Notes: generated by a model from the letters alone, not told the origin. DNA of 64,000 nt from Pyrrhosoma nymphula (GCA_963573305.1 OY754339.1:14121941-14185940), one strand, 5' to 3'. Shown: positions 11,546-22,689, counted from the first letter of the stretch. A program made the numbers and translations.

Positions 11546-12783
11546 AAAAACAGCTACGAACAAGGATCTGAATATAATGCTAACGTCCTTTGACCTCTTT
11601 ATCTCCTCTGGGTGCACCTCTTGAGGGAAGGTGAGAATCTTAAATATGAAGTTATTGCTTTTCTAGAGGAACTGGAACTAGTTCACGCTATAAGCTATTA
11701 CGAAATGGCTATCACGAATGATCCCTTGTGTTGACATTGTTGAGGAATGTGTGAGCTCCGTATATCAGTTGAATCAATTTTTGAACAAGGTCAGCGCTCT
11801 ATCATTTAATTAAAAGTTCAAGCGTTTTAAAGAATTTCCAATCAAGATTTTTTTTCAAAATCTCCCGTTAAAAAATATTGTTTGTATCTTAAATGTTCAA
11901 ATATGCAGTCGTTCATATTGCCCATGTCTTGATCGTCCCTTAGATCATTCATTAATACGTAAAATGTTCGTTTGAAAAGCCTCACATTCAAGATCGGGAC
12001 ACAAGGAAGTGAAATTGTAAAGTGCGCTGCGAGGCACGAATGACCACTCGAGCAATTCCAAAGGGGTCGTATTCTCGATCTCGGCAGGTGCGGGGGGGGG
12101 AGGGGGAGGGAGGGGAGGGAGGGGTGTCCATCGCTGTCCATGAGGTAAAGTGAAAACATTTTGGATTGATGACAACGCCATCCACAGCTGAGGCGGGACC
12201 CTGCAACGTTTTTAACACGTAATTACTAATTGCCGGATCCAATAATTTTTATTCTTAATAATAATATTTTATGCATACTTTTTAATCAATATATGTGTAG
12301 AGATCGTGATTATACTATAATGAAAACATCTGAACACCATATCCACAACTACCATGCCGAGAACACCGGGACGAACATCAATAAACAAGTTTTCGTTTCA
12401 CGTTGATCGTTTGAAACTGCGACCGACAGCGATAATTGAAAGACAAGAAAGACCCAATCTACATTCGAAACCATTTTTAGAGACAGTTCAAGACAGGTAC
12501 TTCACTTTCCGAGTCGGAAACTCTACTGAGAATGAGTTTTGATCATAAAATTGAAGGGGTAATTGAAGGTTGGTTGAAGATTGATTGAAGCGCGCGTCAA
12601 TCAATTGAGTGAACCTTTTGATCAAGCAGCTTGCTCGTCTAAGGCTTACTTTATTATAAATCTTTTGATGAACCTCCTGGTTGAGTGATCTAATCAGTTT
12701 TTAGGTTCAAATGAAGATTTATGATCATATCAAACTATATGTAATGAGAACTATTGTAGGCTTGATTTTGTGGAGGTCATCCA
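11546..12783. other. Unannotated stretch with G-rich tract
   Basis: The only distinct feature is a G tract at 12089-12125 with at least five runs of three or more G, capable on paper of forming a quadruplex. Otherwise no gene or repeat was recognised. Confidence 0.45.
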
Positions 12784-12943
12784 TTACAGAATAATTAAAA
12801 TAACTTTGTTAACTCCATTTTTAATATATTTATTACCGCGACCCCGGGTATTGACACTTGAAGTCACCTGAATGGCTCGTGGTAATAAGTATTACAAGTG
12901 GAGTTAACTAAGTTATTTTAATCCTTCTGTATAAGTATTAAGT
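12784..12943. mobile_element. Palindromic hammerhead-remnant element
   Basis: Inverted arms of about 50 bp (about 12784-12836 and 12891-12943) share TTAAAATAACTT and GTTAACTCCA in inverted orientation. The central loop on the minus strand aligns with the hammerhead core of the 41.6 kb palindrome (TGAC...GTC, ACCCGGG, TCGCG), but the CUGANGA and GAAA boxes are mutated (CAATA in place of GAAA). It is a decayed relative. Confidence 0.55.
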
Positions 12944-13905
12944 CATTTAACGATTAAACTTGACAGTGGTAGGAGACGTTTATTATATTAGTACTCATGT
13001 TTATAGAAAATGCTTGGTACATATCCCCAAAAATTTTACTGTACGATGCGTTTCACCGATTTAATGCGTCGCACAGAGGTCTATTTCACAGTTTTAGGGA
13101 GACAAAACCTTCATTCCAGGAATAAGCATAAGATATTTAAACAGAATGATTTGGTATCGACATTTGTGTCAAATTAATCATATTTTTTCAAAATTTACAA
13201 ATGATAAGGTCCAATAAGTAATGGATTTACAATATACATTAATTTAAAGGTCGTAGGAATATGATGCCGCACGGGAACAAAACAAACCTTACGATTATAA
13301 AAAGTCGTGTAAGAAGTATGCGATACAAATTACTCATATTAAAAATAAACGTTTATGTTACTAATTATGCTTTTACTGGAAAACATTAAATTGAAGATTA
13401 AATAAATAATATTTGACTATACATAATTACTTTTTATATGTATACTATAAACATCCCAGTATAAGATTGTAAATACGTTTTCACAGATATTGACATCAAA
13501 AAACACAGGTTTTGCCCTTTGATTAAAGCGAAAAATTGACCACTGTGCGTAGTGCAATAAAAATGTTGCAGAAAAGTACTGAGTTTATTAGAAAGTATTA
13601 TCATTAATCATGAGTTCTCATTAGACGATGTTTACCCAGCCCATTCATCATGTAGAGTGATGGTGATGTATCATGAAATAGGCGGATTGTTTAATAAAGG
13701 TTGTATATAATGCTGTCGTTCATTTTTAATTACGAAATTGGAATGCAAATAACTATCAGGAGAGAGGATTATTACGCCTAGCCCAACTACCATGCCATAT
13801 ACTGGATGAGGCACGTACCATGTAGTATTTCAGTGAGGCTGAAACTAACACCCGTTGTCAAATAAAAATAACGTTGAGTCAGAACTCCCTGGGGATGTCC
13901 AATAA
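12944..13905. other. Unannotated AT-rich stretch
   Basis: No gene, RNA or inverted repeat recognised. Confidence 0.4.
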
Positions 13906-13935
13906 GGGTCTCGGTTCGACTCCGAGGACGCTTGG
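13900..13935 (+). repeat. tRNA-like T-arm, SINE fragment
   Basis: CTCGG (13910-13914) pairs CCGAG (13922-13926) around a seven-base TTCGACT loop, a perfect T-arm with a B-box-like sequence. No A box or acceptor stem is evident, so it is probably a SINE remnant. GC-rich low-complexity sequence follows to about 14080. Confidence 0.4.
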
Positions 13936-14239
13936 ACGCTTCACCTCCGAGACGTCGTCACCGAGACCACCACCAGAGGTGTCAGGCAGCGTGCGAAGAG
14001 CCGAGTGAGGAGGAGGGCGGATGGGTGGTGGGCTGGAGGGGGGTGTTGGATCGGGAAGGGTGGTGGGGGCTGACGGGGGAGGTAAGGCTTTTGAAGGTCA
14101 ACGCAGAGTCACTATAAAGGGCGAAATGAACGGAGTAGCGTCTTGACTATCAAAAGAAGAGAGAGCATATCTGGCCCTTCATCGAACCCAACATAACGGG
14201 CTGCATTGTGTTGCAAAGAGGAGCACTTGCGACTTCCTC

Positions 14240-14400
14240 ATCTAATAATGAAAGTAATCGATTTAATACTGTCCACTTTTATTTAAATTTACAACACGTG
14301 TTTCGACTCTTTTGTACTAAGCCATCCTAAGGTACAATTGTATTGACAATGCAGTTCCACCACATCTCGCCTGAAACTGTTGATTTCACTCATCCAATGT
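14240..14400 (-). mobile_element. Short hammerhead-bearing element, degraded
   Basis: A degraded hammerhead on the minus strand is followed on the plus strand by GCAGTTCCACCACATCTCGC (14352-14371), matching the GTTCCACCA...CGCC motif near the hammerheads at 2.8 and 41.75 kb. Element ends are estimates. Confidence 0.45.
14288..14340 (-). ncRNA. Degenerate hammerhead motif
   Basis: The minus strand reads CTTAGGA in place of CTGANGA, then a long imperfect stem II with GGCTT opposite GAGTC, then GAAA and ACACGTGT, the same self-complementary stem III as the 2.7 kb copy. The mutated first box makes activity unlikely. Confidence 0.4.
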
Positions 14401-15982
14401 ATCACAATTATGTAAAAATATAACTATCTTTGTAAATTGCAGTGATTCTAATCAGATTCTGTTGCGTGTTCCGGCATTATTAATGTATTTTTCCATTTTC
14501 ATTTCCATATTGTACGTATTTTTTGAATCCACTATTAGTTTTTATAAAGCGATTTTCAATATTCGCCCCAGTGACTGATTTATCTTTTTTTCTAGAATGG
14601 TGTAGTACATTTGTTAGACAAAGAAGTGTCGGTTAACCCCAAACAGGATGTTATCCTAAGGAGAACCTATTTCCTTCGTTTTGAATTTTTGTAATATTTA
14701 CCGTTTTGCGTATGAGCTTATACGAGGAACAAATAACTAAATAACAAAAATAAAATAATAATTAATAGAAATTTCCAATTACGATTCCAAGACGATCGAG
14801 TAGCCGAAAACCCTTGCTTTACAACAGAAGTGACCTACGTATTCTGAGGTTTGAGCGCTGACCTCGATGGACCTTTAGCGCAGTTTCTCGTGATACTTGA
14901 TTCATATCGTGACGGTACGTGATGTGGCTTGGGCTTCGTGCGTGAATGTCTTCTCTTCGTCTCCATTCTTCGCTCTGCGTTTCCGCAATTGGCGAAGAAG
15001 AAGCCACGCAATTGCGATCTACTTCAGAGCGTGTACGCACTTTGCCTCTTGTTCGCGGACGCTTCGTAGTTCGGCGACTTTCTTTTCTTTCGACGTTAGT
15101 TTGAACAGAGATACAACACAAGCAGTATCGGAGCAATGAGTCTTCAATATTTCGTGGTAATGTGAACGTCATTGTTCGCGCAAGTTAGTGCAGTTTTGAT
15201 ATTCAGTGATTTCGAAGAGAGCTGATCTCCTTTCCGAGGAAAAAGCATGACTATCTTTCGTTCACCTGGTGGATCACTCATCTGTGGGTGCAAATGCTTA
15301 GTCATGGACGTAGATAAATGGCACGGTTGCTCTGATTGGTCGGTACGGAAGAGTCTGTGTGGGTCAATTCACAGGGAGGATACAGGATACTTGAAGGTAA
15401 TTTTTCGATGCAAGTTTAAATGGAAAAGTTATGCAAAAATCAGTGAATTTCCCCCTTTTCCATTAATCAGAAGAGTTTTTAATGAGCACTTCCGGCTTTC
15501 CCTCCATAAATTCCGGCATATTCATTGCATAAACTACCAAAAACAATCTGGTGTAATGAAAGAACGGTGACAAGCACCAGGAAAATTTCGGAGCCCCGCA
15601 GGGATGATTGCATTAAAATGTAAGCATGATGAAGCTCTTTGTGGAATTCAGAGTAATTTTTAATCGTCCCGCCAGGTTATCGATGGGTTCCGAAGGCGCT
15701 ATTTCAGGAGTGAGACAATATTGACTAAGAAAGCAAGTGACTTATAGCTTTAAAGATCCCTTACTCATAATGGCATGCATAGAAATCTCCATCATTATAT
15801 TTACATTGAATTTCAAATGCATTTTTGCATCGATATCTGGTTACACTCCACGAATGTGCCTATCGTTCATGCCTTGGCTTATCGTTCGCATCCGACATGG
15901 CATACCATTACGCCGGAATTGCGCGGAAATTATTTTCGTGGTTATGTTTTCATGTTTCTTTCGTACTTGTATTTACCTTATG
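14401..15982. other. Unannotated stretch
   Basis: Open frames up to 117 codons exist on the minus strand (14819-15172) and 107 on the plus strand (15247-15570). Neither shows recognisable domains or a conserved partner in the window, so I do not call genes. Confidence 0.4.
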
Positions 15983-16462
15983 CACCATTTACATTACCAG
16001 GGTTGAATGATGGTTAACATGGTGGCTCTAATTGACTCGCGTTCACGTGATTTCTAGTAGGTATATCGTAGTCAAAATGCGGGTGACTTTTGCTGAAGAG
16101 TAAGGAATCATTTATAAATAAACGACTGAAGCAACCTACGCTCTTGCAGCAGTACTGATCAGTATTCACATTTCATGTATGTCTAGAATGTTAATTTGAA
16201 AAATTCATCCTCCTTTGATTGGACTTGCTGGCTCTATTAGTCCAGGAGAACTTCTATTTTATTTTCAGTGCAGTACTGCCGTCTTTCTGATTGACCCTCC
16301 ATTTCCTTAACTCGTATTCCAACCATGATTTCAACTATTTTCCGTTCAAACACCTATTTCAAATGCCGGTAACCAGCGCCAACCCTTTTCACTATAGTGT
16401 GGTGAACAAGTTTACTAGGAATTCTTCTCGGGCTCTGCACACCTTGGTAATTGGCTTCATAT

Positions 16463-16503
16463 TGACCGGCGTTTCGGAAAACGACTTTTTTTCCATTTTC
16501 AAG
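16463..16503 (-). ncRNA. Hammerhead-like motif, natural 3' end of the PLE fragment
   Basis: The minus strand reads CTTGAAAATGG, then GGAAAA pairs TTTTCC to form stem II, then GAAACG. The first box is degenerate relative to CTGANGA. Confidence 0.4.
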
Positions 16504-16574
16504 GCGTGTTGCTCTCTCTGTGTAGGATTATACACTGAACTGAATTGACTGTTTGAGGAGTCCAACAATTAAGC

Positions 16575-16904
16575 TCAGGTGTCGTCTGATTGGCTGATTT
16601 TCTTTTGAAATCTCTTCTGTTCTTTCCTTATGTTTTTCATGCAATTTATCATGGGAGCCCAAGTATTGCTAAGAGCCCGATTGAATTTTTTTGGATTTAG
16701 GCGGATTTCGATGGCTTCCTTGATTATACGGTCCCAGTAGCGTTGTGGGCGGCAAAGAATTTTTGCATCTACCCATCGAATGGCATGATCTTGATTGATG
16801 CTATGCTCTGCCACTGCCGACTTCTCTGGTTGCGACTTCTGAGCAACACGCCTTGAAAATGGAAAACAAGTCGTTTTCCGAAACGTCGGCCAATATGAAG
16901 CCAA
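16575..16904 (-). pseudogene. PLE C-terminal domain fragment
   Basis: The 109-residue minus-strand frame contains KSAVAEHSINQDHAIRW then RPQRYWDRIIKEAIEIRLNP, a pattern I recognise from the C-terminal region after the GIY-YIG core in many Penelope-like proteins (..SAVAEH....H.I.W....IL......R..REAIEI...P). The first residues are encoded by the inverted 3'-end copy and are not native. Reverse transcriptase and the GIY-YIG core are absent, so it is a dead 5'-truncated copy. The sequence differs strongly from the 58-61 kb PLE and represents another subfamily. Confidence 0.7.
16851..16892 (+). ncRNA. Hammerhead-like motif, inverted duplicate
   Basis: GGAAAAC (16861-16867) pairs GTTTTCC perfectly as stem II, followed by GAAACGTC with a self-complementary ACGT. 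The first box is CTTGAAAA, degenerate. This is the inverted counterpart of the motif at 16463-16503. Confidence 0.45.
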
Positions 16905-17067
16905 TTACCTGGTGCAGAGCCCGAGAAGAATTCCTAAATATTATTCACCGGGAAAAACTTAAATCGTATATAAGTTTACTAGGGTTGGCGTTAACTTGCG
17001 TTTACACGGTGAAATTCTTTTGCTAGCATTCAAGTTTTACTAACGTAGAAATATGGTAATGTAGCTG

Positions 17068-17880
17068 GGGCATTATGGTTAGTGGTTACAGCCAGTACGG
17101 GTAAGGGTGCAACAGTATATTGGGAAATGTCAAAATAAACCGTACATTTTGGCGACGGCAGAGCTTGATAATGAGCGCATCGACCAATGAAACTCGGATT
17201 CCGGGTGCGCTAGATGCGCTGTAACTCTCTAATGGTTAAGGCCTCTTGTGCATAATACCCTGAAAGCCACCTCAAGGGTGTGTGGCAGGGGACGAGTTAT
17301 CACCATCAAGTACTACACTGTACCCCAATACTATTAATGAAGTCACCTCTATTGGTGTAACTGAAAAAAATAACATTCAAATACCTAATTGTCAGGAGGC
17401 GACATTTCACCTTAATGCATTTCACTCTAGGCATGTCAACAATGGTAGAGAAACTATTTTAATTAAAGTATTTTGCAACTACATAAATGGAGAAATATAC
17501 AGTAATAATACTGCAAATATGTACGGCGTGCTGTTAATACTTCGTAGCAGATAAGTATTAGGGAGTACATCAACTAACTAGCTACACTACCTGTCAAAAT
17601 GCATAATTTAAAGTTTCATTTGCAGCTGTTATGTCTCTTATTGTTCGCGGTATAAACGACATTTTATACTCTGTCCGTTCTGCAGTCTAGTTCCCTCATT
17701 TTATTCTAGTGATCTGATTTACCTAATATACCAAATCTAGTATGTCAGATACGTAAAAAATATTTACGTCGTCATAAAATAATTAGATTTTTAACTTACA
17801 TAACAGGACGCTTAACAATTTTCCAATTCTTACGATTGCTCGAATGAAATGTATCGCAGTCACGCGCACAAGTGCGATGT
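17068..17880. other. Mostly unannotated; LINE-tail-like fragment at 17215-17290
   Basis: On the minus strand, 17290-17260 reads TGCCACACACCCTTGAGGTG followed by CAGGGTATT, resembling the LINE 3' tail at 27195-27290. The plus-strand frame at 17282-17554 has no recognised domain. Confidence 0.4.
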
Positions 17881-18056
17881 TATACACCAAAGACGGTGAA
17901 ATTCTCCATGGAAAAAATCATTTGACTTGACCGGGATTCAAACCTGGGTATCGCAATTTCCGGTCAGACACAAAACCGGCAATTGGGAGATCTGGGTTTG
18001 ATTCCCGGTCAAGTCAATTGATTTTTTATGGAGAATTTCACCGTCTTTAGTGTATA
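17881..18056. repeat. Head-to-head pair of truncated tRNA-derived SINEs
   Basis: Two arms (about 17881-17966 and 17972-18056) are near-perfect inverted copies. Each carries a B-box-like GGTTTGAATCCCGGTCAAGT or GGTTTGATTCCCGGTCAAGT and the tail AGAATTTCACCGTCTTTRGT. Both lack an A box, so each is truncated at its head and they meet around 17969. The DNA should form a strong hairpin. Confidence 0.7.
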
Positions 18057-18594
18057 GGACGTTTAACGTTGAACGCAACTTCGGTTGGGAGAAGTGGTGA
18101 GAGTTCAGTGGTGCTCTCTTTCAGCAGTCGGGCAACTGGGTGATATGCTCACATGCCGATAGAGTGCGCCCCCCTTGTGAGCCACGCCTGCTCCGAGTGA
18201 TATAGATGGGGGGGAGGATGGGTGACTGCAGCAGCAGCACCAAGGGGTCGGGTCGAGCAGAGCGCTGAGAAGTAGGGCATTGGGGTGCGCGCATTCGAAG
18301 GGGAATGGAGGGGGAGCAGTAGAACTCCTCCTCCCTCCCCTCATTCCCTCCCTCTAACCTCCAACCCCCCCCCACCCTCCACGCACCTTTGTGCGTGGAT
18401 CCAGTTGCAAAGGAAAGACGCACTTATACATGTTACGCGTATACCTGTGCTAAGCGGAACCCGAGAGCTAGATTCGGTCATCGCTGGGATCAAATTTTGA
18501 TCGTGGCAGAGGCTATAGAATTTTCACCCACCCTTGTTACACGGGAACTGTCAAATATAAAAACGGAATAAATTGTCGGAATTGAGCGTAGTTC
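18057..18594. other. GC-rich low-complexity stretch
   Basis: C- and G-rich runs at about 18165-18395 create apparent frames on both strands. No gene recognised. Confidence 0.45.
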
Positions 18595-18598
18595 TTAA

Positions 18599-19207
18599 CC
18601 CTTAAGCTGCTGCAGCTAGAGCGCATGTCGTCCACCCTGTGCGGGAAATATCTATTCGGACGGAGCCTGTCCCTCCTTCCCACGGGCCGAGGCTGGGCAG
18701 TTATATGACCCATTTAATCCCCTCCCGACACTTTTCTTGGGATCCCAAGGGGTGGGCACCGAAACTTGTTGAGGGATTAGTGAGACTTTGAAAAAATTTT
18801 GAAAATTTGTTCATAGGCGTAATTGTTAAAAATAAATAAGACAATATTTTTTCTTGCAATTTTCTGTTTTGTTTGATACCAAACACCAAAGAAATCCGTT
18901 GATAATTTAACCGGGCGCGAACATAAGACAATTAACTTTTGAGACAACCATAACCCATCGAGATCCATAACCAATCGAAAGAAAGGGTCGTACCTCATTG
19001 CGGTGGTATGCTAAAGAGCGTGGGAAGGGAGTGGTTTGGGTAAAAAGGTTGGATTCCCAAATGTACACCGCTGGAAAGAAAGAGTTCGGGTCATAAAAAT
19101 ATGAAAGGACTGAGGGAGCAGGTAGACAGAGAGGGTCAAACGTACAAGAACGTTTTTCCCGCAGTTGCCGGTACACACGTACATGTACGTTTCCCGCAGC
19201 CTAAAGG
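18599..19207. mobile_element. piggyBac-like non-autonomous element with TTAA target site
   Basis: TTAA flanks both sides (18595-18598 and 19208-19211). The left end is CCCTTAAGCTGC and the right end, reverse complemented, is CCTTTAGGCTGC, 10 of 12 identical. Exact TTAA duplication and CCY-starting ends are hallmarks of piggyBac elements. The 609-bp interior encodes no transposase. Assignment depends on short ends, so it is moderately sure. Confidence 0.6.
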
Positions 19208-19211
19208 TTAA

Positions 19212-20203
19212 TTATAATTAACAAGTGGTAAGTGCCCGTTGAAATTCAACGGGTATGAAAAACATTGAACTTATTTTATAATAAAATCACAAAGCTTAGA
19301 GAATACCGTTGGCGTTGTCATTTGAGGAGTTTGTATCCTATCATGTACGTTGTGTTCGTTGTAGTAGACATGCTGACCGTTTTCCATGTGCACGGAGATA
19401 TGGACCTCTTTCATGCACGGGAAACCCAAAAATGAGTGAATGTAAGTTAACTGCACTTTAACGCCTTTAAACATATATAAATCACTCGCAATGTTTATGA
19501 TGTGGGAATTGATCTAAAAAACAGTTCGCAATCGTAATGAGAGGCAGACGGTTCCACTAGGAGTAATACATCATAGTATTAAACGATAATAAACAACGAT
19601 GTGTTTGTTGTAGCAACATAGGCTTTATTGCCATTACTATTCGCTGCACCTAAGTATTCTTGCACATTTAAGTAAATTTTCAGTATATTTAATTCCTTTA
19701 TGTGTATCGTTTACTACGTAAGTGTTCTTTATATAAATATATTTATTATATTATTATTTCATAAGCAGTGCTCCTAAGAGAACTTCTATGAGAATAGACA
19801 TCGAAGGATATACTTGTTGTGAATTTGCACTGCATTTATCGACTACCCTACGAAGCAATCAATCATGGGGCCCTTGGGACTCTAGGCCGTTCTTATACAG
19901 ATTTTCTTTCAACGTGCTATCATGGGCCTGTAGGAAAACGTGATATTTAAATGCTAAAGGCGTGAATATCCTTTGAAAATGAAATCTCTGGTGGTCAAGG
20001 AAATATGCTATTGTCTATTTCAGAAAACAATGTGAGATTTTTCAGATAAAAACATGATATTCAGACAAATCTGAAGCGCAGAAGAAAATAAAATGAAAAA
20101 AATAAAAAACTTCATTTATTCAGCCATGCGATAAAATAAATTCAACCCTCTATCTTGAGTAATTTTAAAAGGCAAACACTTATACCACTGCTCAAAACCC
20201 ATT
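19212..20203. other. Unannotated AT-rich stretch
   Basis: No coding or repeat signal recognised. Confidence 0.4.
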
Positions 20204-20367
20204 AATATATATATATATATATTATATTCAATCAACGAAATTCACACGTGGTGAAAATATATCCAATAAGGAGTCACATTCTACTGTCGAAAATTAAACC
20301 GTTCGTGTGAGTTTCTTTTGTTTGTGCCACTATATTTTTTTACTTGTCACGCCTGTGACTCCTTATT

Positions 20368-20423
<56 letters not shown>
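20204..20423 (+). mobile_element. PLE-end-like sequence bounded by (TA)n
   Basis: The stretch CTGTCGAAAATTAAACCGTT through GTGACTCCTTATTGGATATA (20284-20377) is shared closely with 57945-58040 and ends in (TA)n in both places. An inverted stub (TCCAATAAGGAGTCAC, 20260-20275) precedes it, giving the inverted-end layout seen in other PLE pieces here. The hammerhead core is not intact; only GTCGAAAA remains. Confidence 0.55.
20372..20423. repeat. (TA)n microsatellite
   Basis: Uninterrupted TA repeats directly abut the PLE-end-like segment. Confidence 0.95.
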
Positions 20424-20426
<3 letters not shown>

Positions 20427-20956
20427 ATCTCCTGAATTCTTTAGGGTAATTCTTGCCTGCCTGCCAATCCGAGTTTCGTGGGGTCGTGTCCCGCCTGGAT
20501 TGGTTTTACCCTGCTCAAGGCATGGGTTTTTCTGTCAGGTTCTGGTGGTTCGCCCCCTGAGAAACCTGATTGCAATTCGAAGTGGCTTAACGGAATTTAA
20601 GGAACATAAGGACCACCAGAATCCTCCGGGAAAGCAAGATATTAATCTATACATTTTAAGGACTTAGATTTACTTGGAGGACTGTGGTCTGAATGCAGAT
20701 AATACCGAAAGAATGAAAGAACAAATGTACGGAATATGCGCTCAGTTTTTAAGAATACTTTAATATTTTATTATGCAATTAAATTTTATGATCAAAAATT
20801 TATCCTGCTCTCTTTCGTCTCCCCTTTTCAATTTCATCTCTCTCGAAGAACTCTGAACATAACGACCTAGGCATTTTGCTTATTACAGTCGCAACATAAT
20901 TAACATCAAATTTCATGTCATGAGGTTTCCAGCCATGAATCAAACGGAAAACTACC
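20424..20956. other. Unannotated; possible SINE-like segment
   Basis: The segment 20460-20640 contains an inverted TTCTGGTGG / CCACCAGAA pair and GC-richer composition, suggestive of a small repeat, but no A/B boxes are clear. Confidence 0.3.
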
Positions 20957-21458
20957 GTAATGCGCCGTTCACGTTACTAGTTTTCTATGTTGATAACTCG
21001 AATCTCAGTAAGAATTTTGCCGTGTAAACGCAAGGTAGCCACAACCATAGTAAACGTCTTTACCCGGCTTGAATTATTAGGTTTTGTTCCAGTTGCAGGC
21101 ATTTTAAATGCGTGTTAATGGACGCAAGTTGGAATCGTGGTTGAAATACGAGCTTATCAAATGTATAGTCAAGCGGAAAGATGGCATCACTACACTGAAA
21201 GGGAAATTGAAGTTCTCTTGGACTAATAAAAGCCAACCAGTCCATTCAAAGGCGGATGAATTGATTATATTAAAATTCTAGACATATGTGAAGTGTACTG
21301 CTGCGGGCGCGTAGATTGCTTCAATTGTTTTCCTTTAGTAATTACTTACTAATTACTAGAGTCCAGTATTTCTACAATGGTCAACTTGAAATCGCGTGAA
21401 CGCAAGTAAGTTAGATCCGCCACGTTAAGCCATCATTCAAATCAACGTGGGATGAAAA
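20957..21458 (+). mobile_element. Non-autonomous DNA transposon, family Q copy 2
   Basis: It shares blocks in the same order with Q copy 3 (33362-33871): the CTATGTT start region, a GTGTAAACGCAAG block also in copy 1, the GGTTGAAATACRAG block, TGAAGTTCTC.TGGACTAATA, and GAACGCAAGTAAGTTAGA near the end. It is uninterrupted, about 500 bp, with imperfect inverted ends. No coding sequence. Confidence 0.65.
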
Positions 21459-22404
21459 CGGGGCGTAACCGGAAAAATATCACAGAATGCGAAGAGATTC
21501 CGCTAAAGGTAGGTTTCACTGTGGATACGTTAAACGTGTGAATGTGTGGGAGGGGGGGGAGGGAGAGAGAGATGGAGAGAGTGGTAGTGTGTGTGTAGGT
21601 AGCGAATAAGGGGGTTAAGAGGGCGATGGAGGGGGTGGGTGGGTCCTCCCCTCCCCCCTAACGGAGGGGGTTCACCTCCCGGGATAGCAGGGGAGGAGGG
21701 TGTCGGTTGGGGGAGGAGAGTGGCGTAGGCTCTGGGAACCGGCGGCGGCGCAGGGGTGGGGGCGTTCCCCACCACGCTTTCCATCCCCCACCCCATGATC
21801 CCCCCCCGCCCCCACACCCTCGCGGCCCCGCGCCAGAATCCCGGGCCTTTCCCACCGTCCTTTTCCTTCCCTCGCCCCTCTCTCTCTCTATCTATCGCCG
21901 CTGATCCGGGCCTCCCCACTCCCCCGACCGTTGTGCCGTCGCCCACCACCCCCCGCCACACCCCACCCCACACCTCCCGCTCCTCGTGATATTGATCCTC
22001 GTTGCGCGCGCGGCGCTGAGGCTGCCGGGACGAACGAACGAACGAACCTAGGGCGAATCCCCAACACCCCTCCCCTTCGCCCTCCTCCTCCTCCAGCGCC
22101 CTACTTTCCAACCCTCCCCCTCCTCAACTATCCCCCTCAACGTACAAAAACCTCCCTGCCGCCGCTTCCTCCACAACCCCCTCCCGAAAAACCCTCTCCG
22201 CCACCCCTTACATCCTCCTGATACGAACGCTTCCTTTAAGGTGGTGGAGGGTTGTAGCGATTTATGCTTATGTACAGATTTGAGTGAAACATTGCATACG
22301 CGTTCTCGTTAGCAATATCTGTAGAGAAATTATCGGAAGTAACTTGGCGGAATTCCTTCATAATGAAATGATGAATAACTTAGTTTACCACCTATATTTT
22401 ATTT
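21459..22404. repeat. Extremely GC-rich low-complexity island (21540-22220)
   Basis: The left part is G/GA-rich and the right part from about 21780 is C-rich, so long frames of Pro, Arg and Gly appear in several frames on both strands. This compositional effect argues against a gene. A CpG-rich core near 22000-22030 could be regulatory, but nothing specific is seen. Confidence 0.6.
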
Positions 22405-22449
22405 ACTTCGCGACCCGGTTTTCATCGCTTCGTGACATCATCAGGTCTT

Positions 22450-22452
<3 letters not shown>
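22405..22452 (-). ncRNA. Hammerhead motif with weak stem II
   Basis: On the minus strand CTGATGA (22444-22438) is intact and GAAAACCGGGT follows. Stem II (TCACGAAGCGA) is poorly paired, suggesting decay. A (TA)n tract starts immediately beyond it at 22452. Confidence 0.5.

Positions 22453-22520
<68 letters not shown>
22452..22520. repeat. (TA)n microsatellite
   Basis: Near-perfect TA repeats about 68 bp long between two PLE-related segments. Confidence 0.95.
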
Positions 22521-22524
<4 letters not shown>

Positions 22525-22656
22525 CTAGCAACAAGGCGTTGAGGTTGGGGAAGCATAGGAAAGTAAAAGTAAATCAGTGGACACTCACTGGCAGATGCTG
22601 TCCACTGATTTACTTTCCTATCCTTCCCCAACCTCAACGCCTTGTTGCTAGCTTAT
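22521..22656. repeat. Palindrome between (TA)n tracts
   Basis: The left arm GCTAGCAACAAGGCGTTGAG... and its right-hand inverse meet around a short centre near 22585-22600. Arms are about 55-60 bp with small indels. It is flanked by TA tracts and PLE pieces and is probably a snap-back insertion whose source I cannot identify. Confidence 0.65.
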
Positions 22657-22689
22657 ACTTTTATATTTATTTCCTTTTCTTTTATATAT

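Larger units (their letters stand above)
16420..16971 (-). mobile_element. PLE fragment with snap-back end and 12-bp target duplication
   Basis: The direct repeat AAGTTTACTAGG at 16408-16419 and 16972-16983 brackets the insertion, and alignment to other Q copies confirms that only one copy of it belongs there. Inside, on the minus strand, a coding fragment (16904-16575) is followed by the natural 3' end with a hammerhead (about 16512-16420). An inverted copy of that 3' end (about 16845-16950) sits at the 5' truncation point. The large PLE at 58-61 kb has the same arrangement. Confidence 0.75.
15983..17067 (-). mobile_element. Non-autonomous DNA transposon, family Q copy 1, split by a PLE
   Basis: In reverse orientation this matches Q copies at 20957-21458 and 33362-33871. 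Shared blocks include the terminal TTTACATTACYAGGGTTGAA, the CATCATT stretch, a TTCTCYTGGACTAATA block and the CCAACCCTA block. The copy is interrupted at 16420-16971 by a PLE fragment flanked by AAGTTTACTAGG on both sides. The family is about 0.5 kb with roughly 20-bp imperfect inverted ends and no coding capacity. Confidence 0.7.

Noticed and set aside
14819..15172. 117-codon minus-strand frame
   Set aside because: Basic composition but no family motif; the opposite strand is also open.
21530..22221. Long overlapping frames (up to 193 codons) in the GC-rich island
   Set aside because: Pro/Arg/Gly-rich translations occur in several frames on both strands at once, as expected from composition, with no domain motif or splice structure.
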